Shown: positions 44,467 through 57,546 of the stretch, piece after piece
Numbering within the stretch: the stretch's first letter is position 1
Layout of the letters: each line of letters opens with the position of its first letter
Assembly: GCA_047495785.1 (NCBI GenBank)
Contig: JBLDXI010000002.1
Coordinates: 1,488,001 to 1,552,000 of the forward strand
Source: Lepidodermella squamata
Lineage: Eukaryota > Gastrotricha
Direction of reading: 5' to 3'
DNA length: 64,000 nucleotides
Program-made: the position numbers and the translations under genes
Notes under the pieces: model-generated
Databases searched by the model: none
Told to the model about the DNA's origin: nothing
What the model saw: the letters and a program-made list of their open reading frames with translations, nothing else

Positions 44467-45783
44467 ACTAGGAAATTTCGGTATTCCTCCTTAAAAAAAT
44501 GCATATTATTATATATATTATTCTGCTATTATTCTGAGAATTATTATATCGAAAAACTTACATTTTGTTGGCGTGCCATCTGATGGCCGATTTTTTTGAA
44601 TTTTACTGTTACCATAGTTTTTTCGACGATTCTTATTGTTCTGGATTATACGCATAAAAATTGTAAAAAAAAATTTCTCACCTTAAATTGGGACGACAGT
44701 CAGAGATTTTCTATGTATACAAACCAACGACCATGACGAGACGGCTCTTCTTCGGTATCGAAGCTTTAAACTCAATGTACAAAAATGCGACAGTTTTAAA
44801 AATTCAACGTATTTTCTATTCGTGGATACTGCTTGTTGACGCTTTTTTCTGTAAATATTTGAAATCATGTGTATACATTTTTTTGAGGCAGATTTTCTTC
44901 CATTTTTATTCACAGTGATCGAAAAAAATATTTGATGCATCTAAAAAAAAATCGGTTTTTAATCGCGTTGTTTTTTTCTTTTATCGAAATAATTTTCTTG
45001 TTGTGTTGGTGTGAAACGTGTAGAAATTATAGGTGATGACGATCGCTCACGGTTTTGTTGTTGTTTCCTCGCTCTTCCTTTCTTCTTGCTGCTACTGCTG
45101 TCATACTTATAGTACATTCCTCACGAGTGCTAATTTTTGATGCCATGACTTGTTTTCTTCTTCTTCTTCCGTTTTTAACTGCTTAACAACGAAGTTGCGC
45201 TTTGAAAAGTCAATAAAAAAAGTGAAATTGAGGCGAATTTTTCGGTCAAAAATTTGAGCTGGTTCACGAAATATGGGCAACACGACTACACCTGTGTGGA
45301 GGGTGAAGTGGGCGATCCGTAATAAACTTCCTGTTGAGCAAACAACGATAAGCCCTCCGTGCTCCGCTAAAACGTTAGATAACGGCCCTGCAATAAGGAC
45401 TTGGCACTGGTTCCGGTGCCAGCAATGCTGCGATAGGTCACGATATACGTATAGTCAGATGTTCAAGAGCTTCGAACTTGAGGCAAAGCAACAACAGGTG
45501 TCGGCTGTAAACTCGTCGCGACTTATTTATTGAACTTTGAACTACCTTATAACAACAGGAAATGTGGGGTATATTTCGACTGGCAGCAAGGCAAAACAAC
45601 AATAAAAAATCATCAGCAAATATTGAGCGAAGACAAAAAATGGCAAATGAAATGCTCAAGACGAAAAATTCAACTATTAGCACCGGGTTTCGAAAAGTCG
45701 AGACGATCCACTCTTCAAAGCTTCGGCATCGTTTTCACAAAATGCCGTTTCCAGTTGGTTTTCACCGGAGAAAATCGCGATTT
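44467..45783. other. Notch 3' UTR and convergent intergenic region
   Basis: This AT-rich region between converging genes has small open frames (45273-45533, 45562-45837) with no domain similarity. I see no gene. Confidence 0.6.
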
Positions 45784-47495
45784 TCATCGGGTAAATCGCG
45801 GGTCGGCCGAATTGCCATTGCGAAATGTCCAGCCTAAAAAAATCGCATTAGAAACGGAGTAGGAAAAGTAGGATATAAAATACCAGGCTGCATCGTGTTC
45901 CCATTTCATTTCAATAGATTGAATTTTTCGTCCCAAATCAATAGGTGAGGTGATTAAAAAGTCGTAGGTCGCGCCCGGTTTTATCAGCGCCGTATCTTCG
46001 GCAGTCACATGAATGAAAGATGTCGAAGAATTTTCACCAGCTACCTTAAAATATAGCCTTCCTTTTTGCTCCTTATTACTACGCTTCGCCAAAATTAACT
46101 GCACGTGAAAATGATATCCTGTCAAAATTCCGAATTAATCTGATTGTGAAAAAATTAGGAAGATTCTTACTGCAAAATGGGGAACTTTCGCCAGTCGCCA
46201 TCCAATAGACATTATTGATAGAACTATCTTTCGGTTTCAAGGCCAAATTTCCGGCACTATTACAACTTCTGTTGAAGCCATCGACCGGGCATCGCAGGCA
46301 GCGTCCGGTTTGGAATTCCTTCCAACTCGAGCAAGAATAAGATCGCCACGGGCAGGACGATCCAATGGTCTCAGTCATGTATTCATAGGCACGAATGTGG
46401 GGACAGATGAAGATGTTGCGAAGACTGTCCATCACATCGCTGTTAGCCAGCATCATAGCTCGAATCGGGCTTTTCGCGCCAGTGCAGCCTGGTTGTTGGA
46501 TGCCACCGTTCACGTAGACATCGACATGGCCAGACGCTTGCCAAATTCCGAAACCGCCGTTCAACAGCAAAGTTTGAACTAAAGACCCGGCATCAGTGTG
46601 AATCACGTCGACGAACTGAGCGTCGGTTTCGTCGAGTCGGATCAGCGGGTCCATGTCTTGGAAGTAAGGATCAGCTGGGTCCATACCGGTTATCCGGCCT
46701 AAATTCCCACGTAGCTCGTGCCCGGTATACCCGGCGATATGGGCCCCTAAACTGTGCCCGATAATATGAACGTCAGAGTAGTGCAATGAAGTTTCTCTCC
46801 AAAGAAATTTGATGAATTTCGCGATTTCAGCCCCGACGACTCTAGTATTGGCAACAGCTGGAATAAAAATTGGTGATTGAAGATTTCTCAATTGATATAA
46901 AAAATTACCTTGTCCGTATAATGTCTGCGACCCTCCGCTCCAATCTACGCAGAATACGTTGACATTATCGCTTTCAAGAAATCGCTCCGTCATAGTTTTA
47001 AGCCACGGATGGGTCCCCCAATCAACGAAGCCGTGAACGATGAATTTTGTTGGTAACGATCCATTGAAGTAGGAATTACGCAAACTTTCATTGTCACCAG
47101 CCTTTAGTGGCACAAAGTTTTGCGGATTTTTGCGTGTGAAGAGGTAAAAATGCGTGTCGATATCTTCAGGGTTGTCGGGTAACAAGGCGATGCGGCCAGG
47201 TGAGTCCCAAGGGTCACCTGTGTTGAAACAACCCAAATCTCCGAAGCAGACCTCTTGAACAATTCCTAAACACAGTTTTCAGATGCGGAGACTTCTTTTT
47301 AGGAATAATATTACCTCGGAGAGCCCTTGTTTTGTTCTTGACCATCAAATCAAGAAGGTAAAAATCGAAATTTCTGCCCGCCAATTGCCTTCCTGTGGGC
47401 AAGTGAGCAGCGTTCGATGGCTTCAGATGTACCAAAGCCACGAGAAACAAGGATATACTAATTTTGCACGACATTGGTTTTGGAACGTCCTTCAA
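45784..47495 (-). CDS. Secreted pancreatic-lipase-family triacylglycerol lipase
   Basis: This enzyme hydrolyses acylglycerols or phospholipids outside the cell. Exons 47315-47495, 46909-47265, 46171-46857 and 45784-46118 give 519 residues. A hydrophobic signal follows MSCKIS (ISLFLVALVHL). The N-terminal lipase domain has VCFGDLGCFN, FIVHGFVDWG, the nucleophile serine in GHSLGAH (near residue 215), the aspartate in GMDPADPYF (near 238) and the histidine in CPHIRAYEY, completing the triad. The last exon is a PLAT-like beta domain (YHFHVQLILAKRS, GRLYFKVAG). It resembles vertebrate pancreatic lipases more than short insect yolk-type lipases because the PLAT domain is present. Either ATG, 47495 or 47471, could be used. 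Confidence 0.9.
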
Positions 47496-48073
47496 ATGAA
47501 CTTTAAATTGTTGAAAATGACTGATAGCTTTAAAATATGAGTATTCAAGTCAAACTAGAAATTGCAAAAACCACCTATTACCACATCCACTCCTAACGTA
47601 TAGAGGCGGTCATTGGAGGATGAATTTTAATGAGCTATTTACGTGTTTAATTAATGCCACATAGCCTATTTGGCGTCAGGTTCACGCCTAAACGTTCTTC
47701 TTCAGTTGATAGCTATCCGGAAAACTTGATGGGTTTGCCTTGTTTACACAGTCTGACTCAATTTACCGTTGTAAATCGTAATCATTCCTGATGCGGTTTC
47801 GCTCCAGAATTTGAAATAATTTTAGTTGCGTAAATCACGCTAACTGGTCGAACTATCGAATTACTCACTCACCCAAGTATTAATTATTAATTACGTCACC
47901 TCTTTTATGCAGTGGACCTGACTGGGATCACTGAAAATACCACAAAAACAACAATATTTTCCATTTTATAATTTTTATTTCAGAAACTGAAATGAGCAAA
48001 CAAGACATATAACATAGCATAATCAGAAATCATAAGTTATTTATCATTGACTATGAATAATATTGGGCTAGGT
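47496..48073. other. Region between lipase and Hsp70 genes
   Basis: This contains the lipase 5' flank (left) and the Hsp70 3' UTR (right), with a minus-strand AATAAA at 47974-47979. No other feature is seen. Confidence 0.65.
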
Positions 48074-50029
48074 TTAGTCAACTTCTTCGACGGTTGGGCC
48101 ACGGTTGTTTGACGTCGAGCCAGCCGAGCGTGACTGATTGCCGCCATCGGTCTTGCCTGGGTTGCTCGAAGAGTTGTTGCCGCCATGCAGTTTCGTCATA
48201 ACTGGCGAGCAGACCTTCTGCAATTCCTGCGATTTGTACTCGATCTCGTCCTTCTCGGCGGTCGTGTTGCGATCGAGCCAAGAAATCACCTCTTGGCACT
48301 TGTCCTTGACCGTCTGCTTATCACTCGCCGACAGATTCTCGCCCGCATCTTCAACGGCTTGCTTGTACGAGTAGGCCAGGTGTTCGAGGCCGTTTCGAGC
48401 CGCAACCCGTTCGCGCTGCTTGTCGTCGTCAGCCTTGAACTTTTCGGCCTGAGCCACCATTCGCTCGACTTCTTCCTTCGACAGCCGCTTCTCGTTCGTG
48501 ATTTTGATCTTGTTCGATTTTCCAGTCGCCTTCTCGACCGCTGACACGTTGAGGATGCAGTTAGCGTCGATGTCGAAGGTGACCTCGATTTGCGGGACAC
48601 CGCGAGGCGCCGGCGGGATTCCGGTCAGATCGAAGCGGCCCAGCAAGTTGTTGTCCTTCGTCATCGCCCGCTCGCCTTCGTAGACCTGGATCGTCACGGC
48701 TGATTGATTGTCCGAGTACGTCGTGAAGGTCTGCGTGGCTCGAGTCGGCACTTTCGAATTGCGCTCCAGCAACTTGGTCATCACTCCACCGGCGGTTTCG
48801 ATGCCGAGACTGAGCGGGATAACATCGACCAGCAGGACATCCTTGACAGTGTTGTCGGTTACGCCTGAGAGAATCGCGGCTTGAACAGCGGCGCCATAAG
48901 CGACGGCCTCGTCCGGGTTGATCGACTTGTTGAGTGGCTTGCCCATGAAGTCAGTCAATAGCTTCTGAACCTTCGGGATGCGAGTCGAACCGCCGACCAG
49001 GACGACCTCGTCGATCTTCGATTTGTCCAGCTTGGCGTCGCGGAGGGCCTGCTCGACTGGTTGCATGGTCTTCTGGAACAAGTCGTTGCAGAGCTCCTCG
49101 AAACGGGCTCTCGTGATTTTCGAGTAGAAATCGACGCCTTCATGCAGCGAGTCGATCTCGATGTTGGCCTCGGTGCTGCTCGACAGGGCTCGTTTCGCGC
49201 GTTCGCAGGCAGTTCGAAGGCGGCGGAGGGCTCGCGAGTTCTTCGAGATGTCCTTGCCGTATTTGCGCTTGAATTCGTCGACGAAAAAGTTGACCATGCG
49301 ATTGTCAAAGTCCTCACCGCCCAAGTGAGTGTCGCCTGACGTAGCCAGCACTTCGAAGACACCGCCGTCGACTGACAGGATCGAAACATCGAAGGTACCA
49401 CCACCAAGGTCGAAAATTAGGACCTTCTTCTCCTGCGACTCGTGTTGTTTATCGAGACCGTAGGCAAGAGCAGCCGCTGTTGGCTCGTTGATGATTCGCA
49501 TGACGTTGAGACCCGCAATCGCACCAGCGTCCTTCGTCGCCAGTCGCTGTGAGTCGTTGAAATAGGCCGGAACCGTGATGACGGCATCGCGCACCTTGTG
49601 GCCCAGGTACGCCTCGGCGGTCTCTTTCATCTTAAGTAGGACCATCGATGAAATTTCCTCGGGCGCGAATCGTTTCGGCTCGCCCTTGTACTCGACCTCG
49701 ATTTTCGGCTTGCCGGCCTCGTTGACGACCTTGAACGGCCAGTGCTTCATGTCGCTTTGGACGATCGGGTCGTCGAACCGCCGGCCGATGAGGCGCTTCG
49801 CGTCGAAAACTGTGTTCTGCGGGTTCATCGCGACCTGATTCTTGGCACCGTCGCCGATGAGTCGCTCGGTGTCGGTGAACGCGACGTAGCTGGGCGTTGT
49901 TCGGTTGCCCTGGTCGTTGGCGATGATTTCGACCTTGCCATTCTGGTAGACACCGACGCAAGAATACGTCGTGCCCAGGTCAATGCCGATAGCTCGTGAT
50001 GTTGATGTAGACATTGCAGAGATAATCAA
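48074..50029 (-). CDS. HSP70: Cytosolic heat-shock protein 70 (inducible type, intronless)
   Basis: This is an ATP-dependent chaperone of the cytosol and nucleus with 651 residues. The nucleotide-binding domain shows [27 protein letters not shown] and [16 protein letters not shown], plus [15 protein letters not shown] before the substrate-binding domain. The C-terminus is EEVD, which binds TPR co-chaperones. The flexible tail lacks GGMP repeats and is Ser/Asn/Gly-rich instead. The gene is intronless and carries a heat-shock-element array 130-200 bp upstream, both typical of stress-inducible copies. Translation may start at 50029 or at the in-frame ATG at 50014. Confidence 0.97.
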   Translation of the reverse strand: MIISAMSTSTSRAIGIDLGTTYSCVGVYQNGKVEIIANDQGNRTTPSYVAFTDTERLIGDGAKNQVAMNPQNTVFDAKRLIGRRFDDPIVQSDMKHWPFKVVNEAGKPKIEVEYKGEPKRFAPEEISSMVLLKMKETAEAYLGHKVRDAVITVPAYFNDSQRLATKDAGAIAGLNVMRIINEPTAAALAYGLDKQHESQEKKVLIFDLGGGTFDVSILSVDGGVFEVLATSGDTHLGGEDFDNRMVNFFVDEFKRKYGKDISKNSRALRRLRTACERAKRALSSSTEANIEIDSLHEGVDFYSKITRARFEELCNDLFQKTMQPVEQALRDAKLDKSKIDEVVLVGGSTRIPKVQKLLTDFMGKPLNKSINPDEAVAYGAAVQAAILSGVTDNTVKDVLLVDVIPLSLGIETAGGVMTKLLERNSKVPTRATQTFTTYSDNQSAVTIQVYEGERAMTKDNNLLGRFDLTGIPPAPRGVPQIEVTFDIDANCILNVSAVEKATGKSNKIKITNEKRLSKEEVERMVAQAEKFKADDDKQRERVAARNGLEHLAYSYKQAVEDAGENLSASDKQTVKDKCQEVISWLDRNTTAEKDEIEYKSQELQKVCSPVMTKLHGGNNSSSNPGKTDGGNQSRSAGSTSNNRGPTVEEVD

Positions 50030-50145
50030 GCGATATCAATGAAACAGTGGTTTAAAAGCGCAGTTGAAAACTTTTAGTAATAGCTCAAGATTGTAACTTC
50101 GAATTTGCTTTGAGAGAGGATGCTGAGGGTCAGCGGCCGTCGGAA

Positions 50146-50152
50146 ATATATA
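50146..50152 (-). promoter_or_regulatory. TATA box of the Hsp70 gene
   Basis: The minus strand reads TATATAT about 117 bp before the ATG and about 10 bp on the gene side of the first heat-shock unit. This fits a promoter with transcription starting near 50120. Confidence 0.7.
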
Positions 50153-50161
50153 CAGCATACC

Positions 50162-50229
50162 GAAAATTCCAGAAAGTGCGAGAAAAATTGCGAATATTCG
50201 AGAAAGTTCGCGAATGTTCTCGAATGTTC
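50162..50229 (-). promoter_or_regulatory. Heat-shock element array (HSF binding sites)
   Basis: Alternating GAA and TTC units occur every five bases. Eight consecutive perfect units run from 50192 to 50229 (GAA at 50192, 50202, 50212, 50222; TTC at 50197, 50207, 50217, 50227). In the same register there are further perfect units at 50162, 50167, 50172 and 50182. HSF trimers need three such units. This is an unusually long uninterrupted array. Confidence 0.93.
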
Positions 50230-50235
50230 CACGCA

Positions 50236-50960
50236 TGAGTCATCACAATGCAACACTCCTTTTTCATTTGATTGCTCACACGTGCGGCGCGCATTACAAC
50301 ATTGAAGGCTGTCAAGTAATTATTACCAATTGCTAGCATAGAAAGCACCGATTTAGCTAAGGAATTCCCTATTTTTCGCCTGCTTTCGACGTAAATTGAT
50401 TAGAAATGCCGGATGTCACCCAAGTCAGATCTCTTTTTACAATTTAGCTATATACCCGCCGAGCCATGGCTTGTTCGATCAGGGGCGTCAGCAGTGGATT
50501 GTTTTGGTTGATCAAACAACTCACAAAATGAAAACCCCTCTTCTGCCTATTTCTATAGAAAATGGCTCAAATTGCCTATAATGTGGAGGAAATGTTAGCG
50601 GAATTGCCAAAAATTTCTCGCCTCGCTCGAACTCCCGATACGTTTGATATTTCCTATTGAAAATCGGAACTCTTTGACCTTGGATTCTCCTGGTTAAGCC
50701 CCTGTATTCGATACAGATTTAAAATAAAAATAACCGAAACTCTAAAAATCGCTCTTTTATTTTCGTTTTCCTTTAAAGCCACGCGACGAAATAATAAATA
50801 ATAGCCAAATTATTACAACGTATCACACAATAAGTCTAGCGACTGATTTTTCACCTCGAATAACAACACGATATAAAGCTGAAACGTGGATTTGCGATCC
50901 ACCGCATAAACTTCACGAACAAGATTCACAAATTTAAATGAGATATTGAGACGAAATAAA
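50236..50960. other. Region between Hsp70 promoter and RalGAP-beta 3' end
   Basis: This is AT-rich and holds the distal Hsp70 upstream sequence and the 3' UTR of the minus-strand RalGAP-beta gene (minus-strand AATAAA near 50755). No gene is seen. Confidence 0.6.
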
Positions 50961-53900
50961 TTAACTGACGCCGGACGCTAGTATCAGACCAGCTGAGAAC
51001 CTAGAACTCCCGCCACTCGCGTTCGGCGGCGATGTCGTGCCGAGGGTAGGGTCGATCGAGTTACTCGGCCGTTGAGGCGGATGCCCAGTGAAAAGGCACG
51101 CGAACAGATCCGGCTCAGATAGATCGACCACGGTCGACCTCCGATACGCTTCAATGCGTTGTTGCCGCCTCGACGCAGGGGTAGTACCCTCGAGACTAGC
51201 CGCGGTTGGGGCGGCGGCTGATAGCACCAAATGCGTCCGCATCGACTGGCCAATCACAGACTGGCGGATGAAAGCAGCCGCCGATCTTCGATTCACGATC
51301 AACCCGCCCGGGGCGACGCTGGCTGAGGCGAAGAAGAGCGATGTGCTCAGATGCTGGCGGTTTGTCGCCGCATTACCCGAGTTGGTTTGCACGGCCGGGG
51401 CGGCTGCGGCAATTTGGGCCGGGTTGACATGGTTCAGTCGAAACGCTCCGATTCCTGTTAGACTAACCAGCAATACGAATGGGGTGATAACAGGGCTGCC
51501 ACCCGAAGCTTGATACAACCGGTCCAGGGTGAATTGGAGCCGTTTCAAGACGAGATCCCGGTCAGAATCCGGGTCTTCGAGGAAACATAACACTGCGGTC
51601 GGGTGGTGGTGGTGAAATTTAAGGCTGCTGCTATCCTGCGCGAAATTGTCGAGATTCGGCGATAGAACTGTTAGCTCGATCGCAGAATCGGCCCAGTACA
51701 ACACGCCGCAGTCGATCGAGCCGTCGTAGGGCGGCTTCGAATTCGCGTGGGGTAGAATAGGCCGTGGCCACGCGACTGCTTCAAGCAACTCCCAGAACAA
51801 CGGACTGACTTTACTCGAGTCCATATCAGGAATCAGCACTTCATTCGCACTCATCGCCTCGTCATCGGCCGGGCAGTAGAAACACCATAGAGTCGCGGAT
51901 AGCCGGTCGGATAGCACGTCGATTAAGGAGGATAGCGACGGAGCTGTTGGCGCTTCTAGGTCTAACATCGCAAACCGGCCTCGCTGCCCTGCTGTCGGTT
52001 TAGTGTAGGCGAGATGGTTCAGCAGCAACCGGTCTAAAAACAACTGGTTTTGCGTCGGGTCGATTTTCGTCGGCGGTTTAGGCGGCTCGGCCGGTTTGCC
52101 GCGTGGCATAGTCGCTAATTTCGCCTGAGTCCTCTGAGCGTCCTTCGCCAACAAATTCCGCATAATTTCCGGCTTCGAATCCGTCCACGACCCGGTCAGC
52201 GTTCTCGGCAAATTCCAATCCGCCTGAACCGTGCCGACAAAATCCGTACCAGGCGGCTGGAATCTGCGACCAATCGCCCCGCCCGGGGTTGGTAAACTCG
52301 AAATCGGCGATGTATGAATCGCATTTAACGAAGCATGGCTATCCGGGCTGGTCACTCCAAAACTCGGCCGCTGATCATTCGCCGGCAAATTCGCCGTGGT
52401 AATCGGCTGGGTTGAGAGTAGCCAACAGAAACGACCATGCGGGTTGCGAACCAGCATCAAAACGCCGTTGTTAAGGTGGTTCGGCGGCAGATCGCCAGAA
52501 GGCCGAGTCGGTAGAAAAGTAGCCACGACACTATCGCCCAGACTATACGTGTGCTCTTCGATTAAAGAGCCGGATTTGGCCGGGGTTGAAGACGGTGAAA
52601 CGGTCGAGGAAGCCGCGCCTCTGATGTATTGCCTCAAAAGTGCTTCGTCCACGCAACAGCTCGTAGCAAACGGGCGGCAAATTCCTGACATCTGTGAAAA
52701 AAAAATTTTTTTGAAGGAGGATTTTTACGCCATTTTATAGCTTACTGGAGGGGAGGATAGAACGACGTGAAGTAGCGTTTCTGCGCTCAATTGGACCCGC
52801 CGAGATACTGGTAAGATCGTGACTGGCGTTGTTGGTGTCAATGCTTGGTTATTCGAGCCATTCGAGGCGCTGTTTGGTAAATCTGGGCCTGATTTCGCGT
52901 CAACCGATGACATAGTCCCAGTGAGGCCGAGTTCGATGACTCGCATGACCCGGGCGAAAAATTCGCGGCAGGCGATGAGAGGACTGGCCGAGGGTGACGA
53001 CGCTGGGATTGAGCCGAAACCGCTGCCGCAGTTTGCAACCCAGATCGAGAGGCAACCATAAGCCGCCACTATGACTGAATGTAAATCACGAGAGTGCTCC
53101 GTAGGAGGGCGTGAGCATTCAGTTTCGATCATTTGGCAAAGTGATAGCATGACCATGAAAGCAAGTTGTTGCCCGCTGGTAGCCGCCTGGGTACTGACAC
53201 TTGAGGCTTTAGCCAACAGGGGCGCAAGTGCAGATAGAAGCTCCAAGGCTGAAATTATAGAAAATAAGTCATTTTCCGCTTAATTTATTTATTTTAACAA
53301 ATATTTTAATTTTTTTTTAATTTTCCAAAAGGGCGTACATCAAGGTTTCGACAAATCAAAAATTAAAAATTCACAAAAATTAATTTTCAAATTTCAAAAT
53401 TTTAAGGTGGGGGAAAAAAGCGACAACAATCGATCAAGAAAGGAAGTTTAAATCACAAAAATATAAGAATTCAAAAACTAAATATTTAGAGCATTTCCCA
53501 ATTTATAGAAAAAAATTACCGCATAATTGACGGCCTTGAGGGGCATGATCGCGCTGCCCGCTGCCACCAATTTTCTGCGAAGTCGCTATAAGAAGCCGGC
53601 AAACAGCAGGTAAGGCGCTTCCGAACAACGCGATCGGGCTTTTACCAGCCGACTCGCCCGTCGCGGCCTGCTGGTGTGAAATAGCTGAGATGAGAAGCAC
53701 CAAAACTGACGCAAGTTGCAGTTGCAAGGTTTCGAGGGAATAAGTCGCTTGAACCACGGTTGCATCAGACGTCGAAGAGGAAGAATGCTCGGGAAACAAT
53801 GAAGCGATTAAACAATCGAAAAGATTGTCGATTACAACACCAAATGCCGAGCCAGGAAGCGAACTTAAGGCACATGTAATCGCTAGGGTCGAGTGTAAAA

Positions 53901-56257
53901 TTTTCTGCTCGGCAATTAAATTCGTTTTCAGAGCGACCCGGCAAGCCTGAACTGCGTCAGGCACTAGGAAAGTCACCCCGGGTAACTGGCCGTGGAAAAG
54001 CCAAGAACAAGAGCCGTTTAGGAGGATAGCTCCAATCAGATGGGGATGGCCTGAATTCAAACTCAGGCCGATGATTTGTTGAAATCTCGCAAATTTCTGC
54101 GTTGAAATTTCAGAATGAGGCCCCCAACGACGATAGGAACCCACCAATCGACAAAGAGCACCCAGCGCCTCGGCACAGCCCGTCGAAAACAGACGCAGGA
54201 GCTGAAGAGATGGATCTGGAGTTTGCGTCACCGTTTGCATCGCATTTTGAATCGCAGCCTCTAGTTCAAGGGTGGAACCTGACCTAGGCCGACTATGCAT
54301 TTCTTGCGGGCCGAAAAACGGGTCTTGTTGCGACAGCACCGTGAAAACGGCATCCATCAACCACTGCCCGACCAAATTTAATAAGGTGGACACGGCTGGT
54401 CGGACATTTTTCGGGCACGCTACTGATACTAAGATGTGAGGCGTCGAGTTTTGAGTCGACAGATTTGAACTCGATGACCCACTTGAGGAGATAGTAACTG
54501 AGGAAGCGCTTTGGACGAGATTCGAAACAGCTGACCCGGACCCACTCAGTCCACCTGATTGTTGCCCCTTTTGAAGGGTAGGATCGGAACCCAACGCCGC
54601 GACACTTTGCGCGGATATCGAGTTTGGAATTGACATAGTGCTTGAACCAGGCGCCATACCCTGATTCAAGTTCGGTGGAGTTGAAATCGGAACTACCGTG
54701 CTCGAACTTTGGGCGACCGTTGATGAGCTGGAATGAGTAAGCGAGCCCATGAAACCAGCCATTGAAACAGGCCGGCCGACAACTTTTTGCGTTAAAACTT
54801 TCCGTGATGATTTTCGTTGATGAGATCCTGATTGCGAGCCTTGGCCTCCTTGAGCAGCATTTGCTTGTCCAGCTCCGCCTTGCAGTGACCCGGAGGAAAC
54901 GCCGGAATTCATCAGTTCGTCCTGGTTATCAAAGCCAACTGCCTGTGCAGGGCTCAGTAGATTCAACTGACTGGCTTGAATCGTCGAGCATTGAATGCCA
55001 AGAAGTAGATCAGAAACACAGGCAAGAGAATAAATTGATGAGTGGAAAATTGCAGGCAGCGCTCTAACAAATGAAATTAACTGCTCCTGGCTCGGCTGCG
55101 GTGACATATTAGCACTTTGAGGCAATGTCGATAAGAGGAAAGCACTCGGGCGGCATAGATCGGCTGATTTCCCCGCGGCATGTAACAGTCTGTACCAAGT
55201 TTGCGATAAAACAGTCGGTTTCGCCTGAAAAGCTGGTGCCAAATAAGCCCCTGAAATAACAATAGGTAAGGGGATATATGGAACAAAAATAAGATCTTAC
55301 AGTGCATTGATTGTTGGGCGTTAACAGCATTGACAGCAAATCCTTGGATATTTCTGTCGGGAAAGCAAGTTGAGGTAAGGAGTGATGTTAGCCAAACAAC
55401 TGCTACGCCCCATTGATCAACAACGGGTTGCGAATGACGCCATTTCGGCAATAATGACGCCAATGTTTTCCACAAAGGAGGCGGTGGGAAACAGGAAACG
55501 CAGGCTGCTAACCACAGATGCACCAGAACCGAAGCAGCTCGCTGTGAAAATTCTGGCAGTGGCGAGAAGCCTGATCCAACGGATTGGAAAACGATACTGG
55601 ACGTCCGCAGCGCGAAAACGAGGACCTGCTGCCAAACGTCGCGGCGAATAGTTGCAATATTGTCGCGCGCTGTTTCTTCAATGCGACGAAGAACTAGATG
55701 ACACAGCAGCGGTTGCTTGGCTGTAAAAACTCAAGTAAAATTTGATCGGGAAGATGATTTGCGGAAAACTCACAAGATTCCCGAAGGCGAAAAATCTCTA
55801 CGAGCATTTTCAATAACAAATCCAGGTAAAATTCATGTCTCGCAACGATCGGAGCCGGCAGTTGAGAATATCTCTCCACTATCAACGCGGCAATCTAATG
55901 AATAGTAAATGCATAGATGGAGCTTGCAATTAATGACCAACTAACCCATTCTGTGCAAATGGCTACGCACTTGGCAAGAGGTTCGTAGTCAATGGTGGAA
56001 AGTGAAAGTCCGTAGGTAAGCAATTGAATGAAAAACTCTGTACTGCCGACAGAGGCAAGCGCAACCGTTGCCTCCTTCCCTCCGATAGTTATTACAACTT
56101 CATTAGTTCCAGGTCGAATAACGCTAACGGATTTGAAGAGCGTGAGTAATACACTTCTGCTGTCTTCCGCCGGGAAACATCGTAACAAAGAAGATGATGA
56201 AACGGCGTTGACATCGCTTTCCAAGTCTATACAAGCGGCATCACTGTAAGAGTCCAT
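50961..56257 (-). CDS. RALGAPB: Ral GTPase-activating protein subunit beta
   Basis: This is the regulatory beta subunit of the RalGAP complex, which pairs with a catalytic alpha subunit to inactivate RalA/B. Six exons, 55946-56257, 55774-55894, 55301-55720, 53520-55250, 52746-53248 and 50961-52691, join in phase to give 1605 residues (human about 1494). Conserved blocks run in order: AKCVAICTEW/IAALIVERYS, WLAACVSCFPPPPLWKTL, QTWYRLLHAAG, ALELLSALAPLL, HSRDLHSVIVAAYGCLSIWV, CGVLYWADSAIELTVLSP and the C-terminal GLIVNRRSAAAFIRQSVIG. The extra length is Ser/Gln/Gly-rich sequence around 54400-54900 and a Ser/Pro-rich C-terminus. The RapGAP-like domain is degenerate, as expected for beta. The ATG is preceded by an acceptor-like ctag. 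Confidence 0.9.
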
Positions 56258-57546
56258 TACAAATGCCTAGAAACAAAATTATGCCCTTGGAGATTGCCAA
56301 TAATACAAGGAAACGGGAAACGGAGGAATACTTATTCTTGTTAGAATAGTCTAAGAGTCAGGATTGAAAGAAAAGATTAGCTCCGACATTGGTTCAGAAT
56401 GATTACCGACATTAACAACCATGCTACGACATACTAAAATAAACATAATCATAGCACTTAAATAAGACATCAAAGTGTTCCGATGGCGGAGATGATGAAG
56501 AGCACGGTAGAGGGGGAGGGGGCTTCGTACTTCGTAATGCCTTCTCCGCATTTTCCATTCGACCTCAACTGGCCAATACGCTCCTAACCATCATTACGAA
56601 TGGGAGGGCCCTTATTATACGGTAACAGCTATCATGACAAGGTGGGATCTTAAAAATATCAATTCATTTTTCATTTTTCCAATACTTCAAATCTTTCGCT
56701 CAGCGAAATGCATTACATCACGCAGTCGCCAGCCGCCACGCGTTGGTTTGTCCGTAATTCAAATACCTCAATTTCAGAAAATGGGCTGGTGTTCTGAGAA
56801 CTATGTTCTTTTTGGAAGAAACATTATTTCTGCTTTCTGCCACTTGTTTGCACCGCAGATCGGCAGCTATAAGCAAATCTCAAACCCGGACGATTTTGCC
56901 CCGCCAATTTTTTTGGAACCAAGCTTTTATTACCGCCAAATGTTTTGAACTTTATTATCGCTTATCACGTTATTTATAGCAAAAAAGAATATTAATAATA
57001 ATGGTATGCTGAGACATAAGGTAATTTTTGAAAATTGCGCGCGGAAATGCGGGGTTAGTGGGTTTCATCGGGTACGAATGCTGGCGAATATTCACGGAAA
57101 ACTCGTGAAACACACAACACACAACGACTTTGAGCAATGTAAGGCAAAGGCATTAAGCGTCAAACGAGAGACGAGGGATACTCAAGTTATCTCCTGTTCT
57201 AGGCAAAACGTGTGATAGAACACCGCTCTGGCGAATCAGAAGAAGGAGTGCATACATTCATACTTCGTTCGTCGATTTTTAGCGTTCGAATGCTTATGAC
57301 GTGGTGTTTTTGTCCGTTGCCATTTAACTCAGAGCTTTCTCTTTCTTCTCTGTTGTTCTCAAGGGCAAGCAGGCAAGCTTTACATAATAAACTCGTTATT
57401 ATTATGTACTTAATTTATTATGTACTCGAATGTCGAATGCAAAGCGCGGCATTCGACATTCGAGCCCATTTCGCGTAGTTGGGCTATTGATTTCCGACTT
57501 TCTCATACTGAGATATTTTTCCGATTTAGATTTTGGCTTATTTTGA
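56258..57546. other. Divergent intergenic region upstream of RalGAP-beta and the sushi protein
   Basis: This contains the promoters of two divergent genes and a perfect hairpin at 57425-57464. Open frames at 56634-56948 and 57006-57215 have no recognisable domain and uneven codon character. I do not call a gene. Confidence 0.55.
57425..57464. repeat. Perfect 16-bp inverted repeat with 8-nt loop
   Basis: CTCGAATGTCGAATGC (57425-57440) is exactly complementary to GCATTCGACATTCGAG (57449-57464), separated by AAAGCGCG. Each arm itself contains two TCGAATG units. It lies 83 bp before the sushi-protein ATG, possibly in its 5' UTR or promoter. Confidence 0.85.

Noticed and set aside
45273-45862. 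Overlapping plus-strand open frames downstream of Notch
   Set aside because: No recognisable domain; they overlap the end of the minus-strand lipase gene and have no conserved start or splice context.
50120-50305. Open frames across the heat-shock array
   Set aside because: They arise from the 5-bp repeat pattern of the GAA/TTC units; the region is promoter.
56634-56948. 104-residue open frame between RalGAP-beta and the sushi gene
   Set aside because: AT-rich, no domain or signal peptide, and no polyadenylation context; it appears to be chance.
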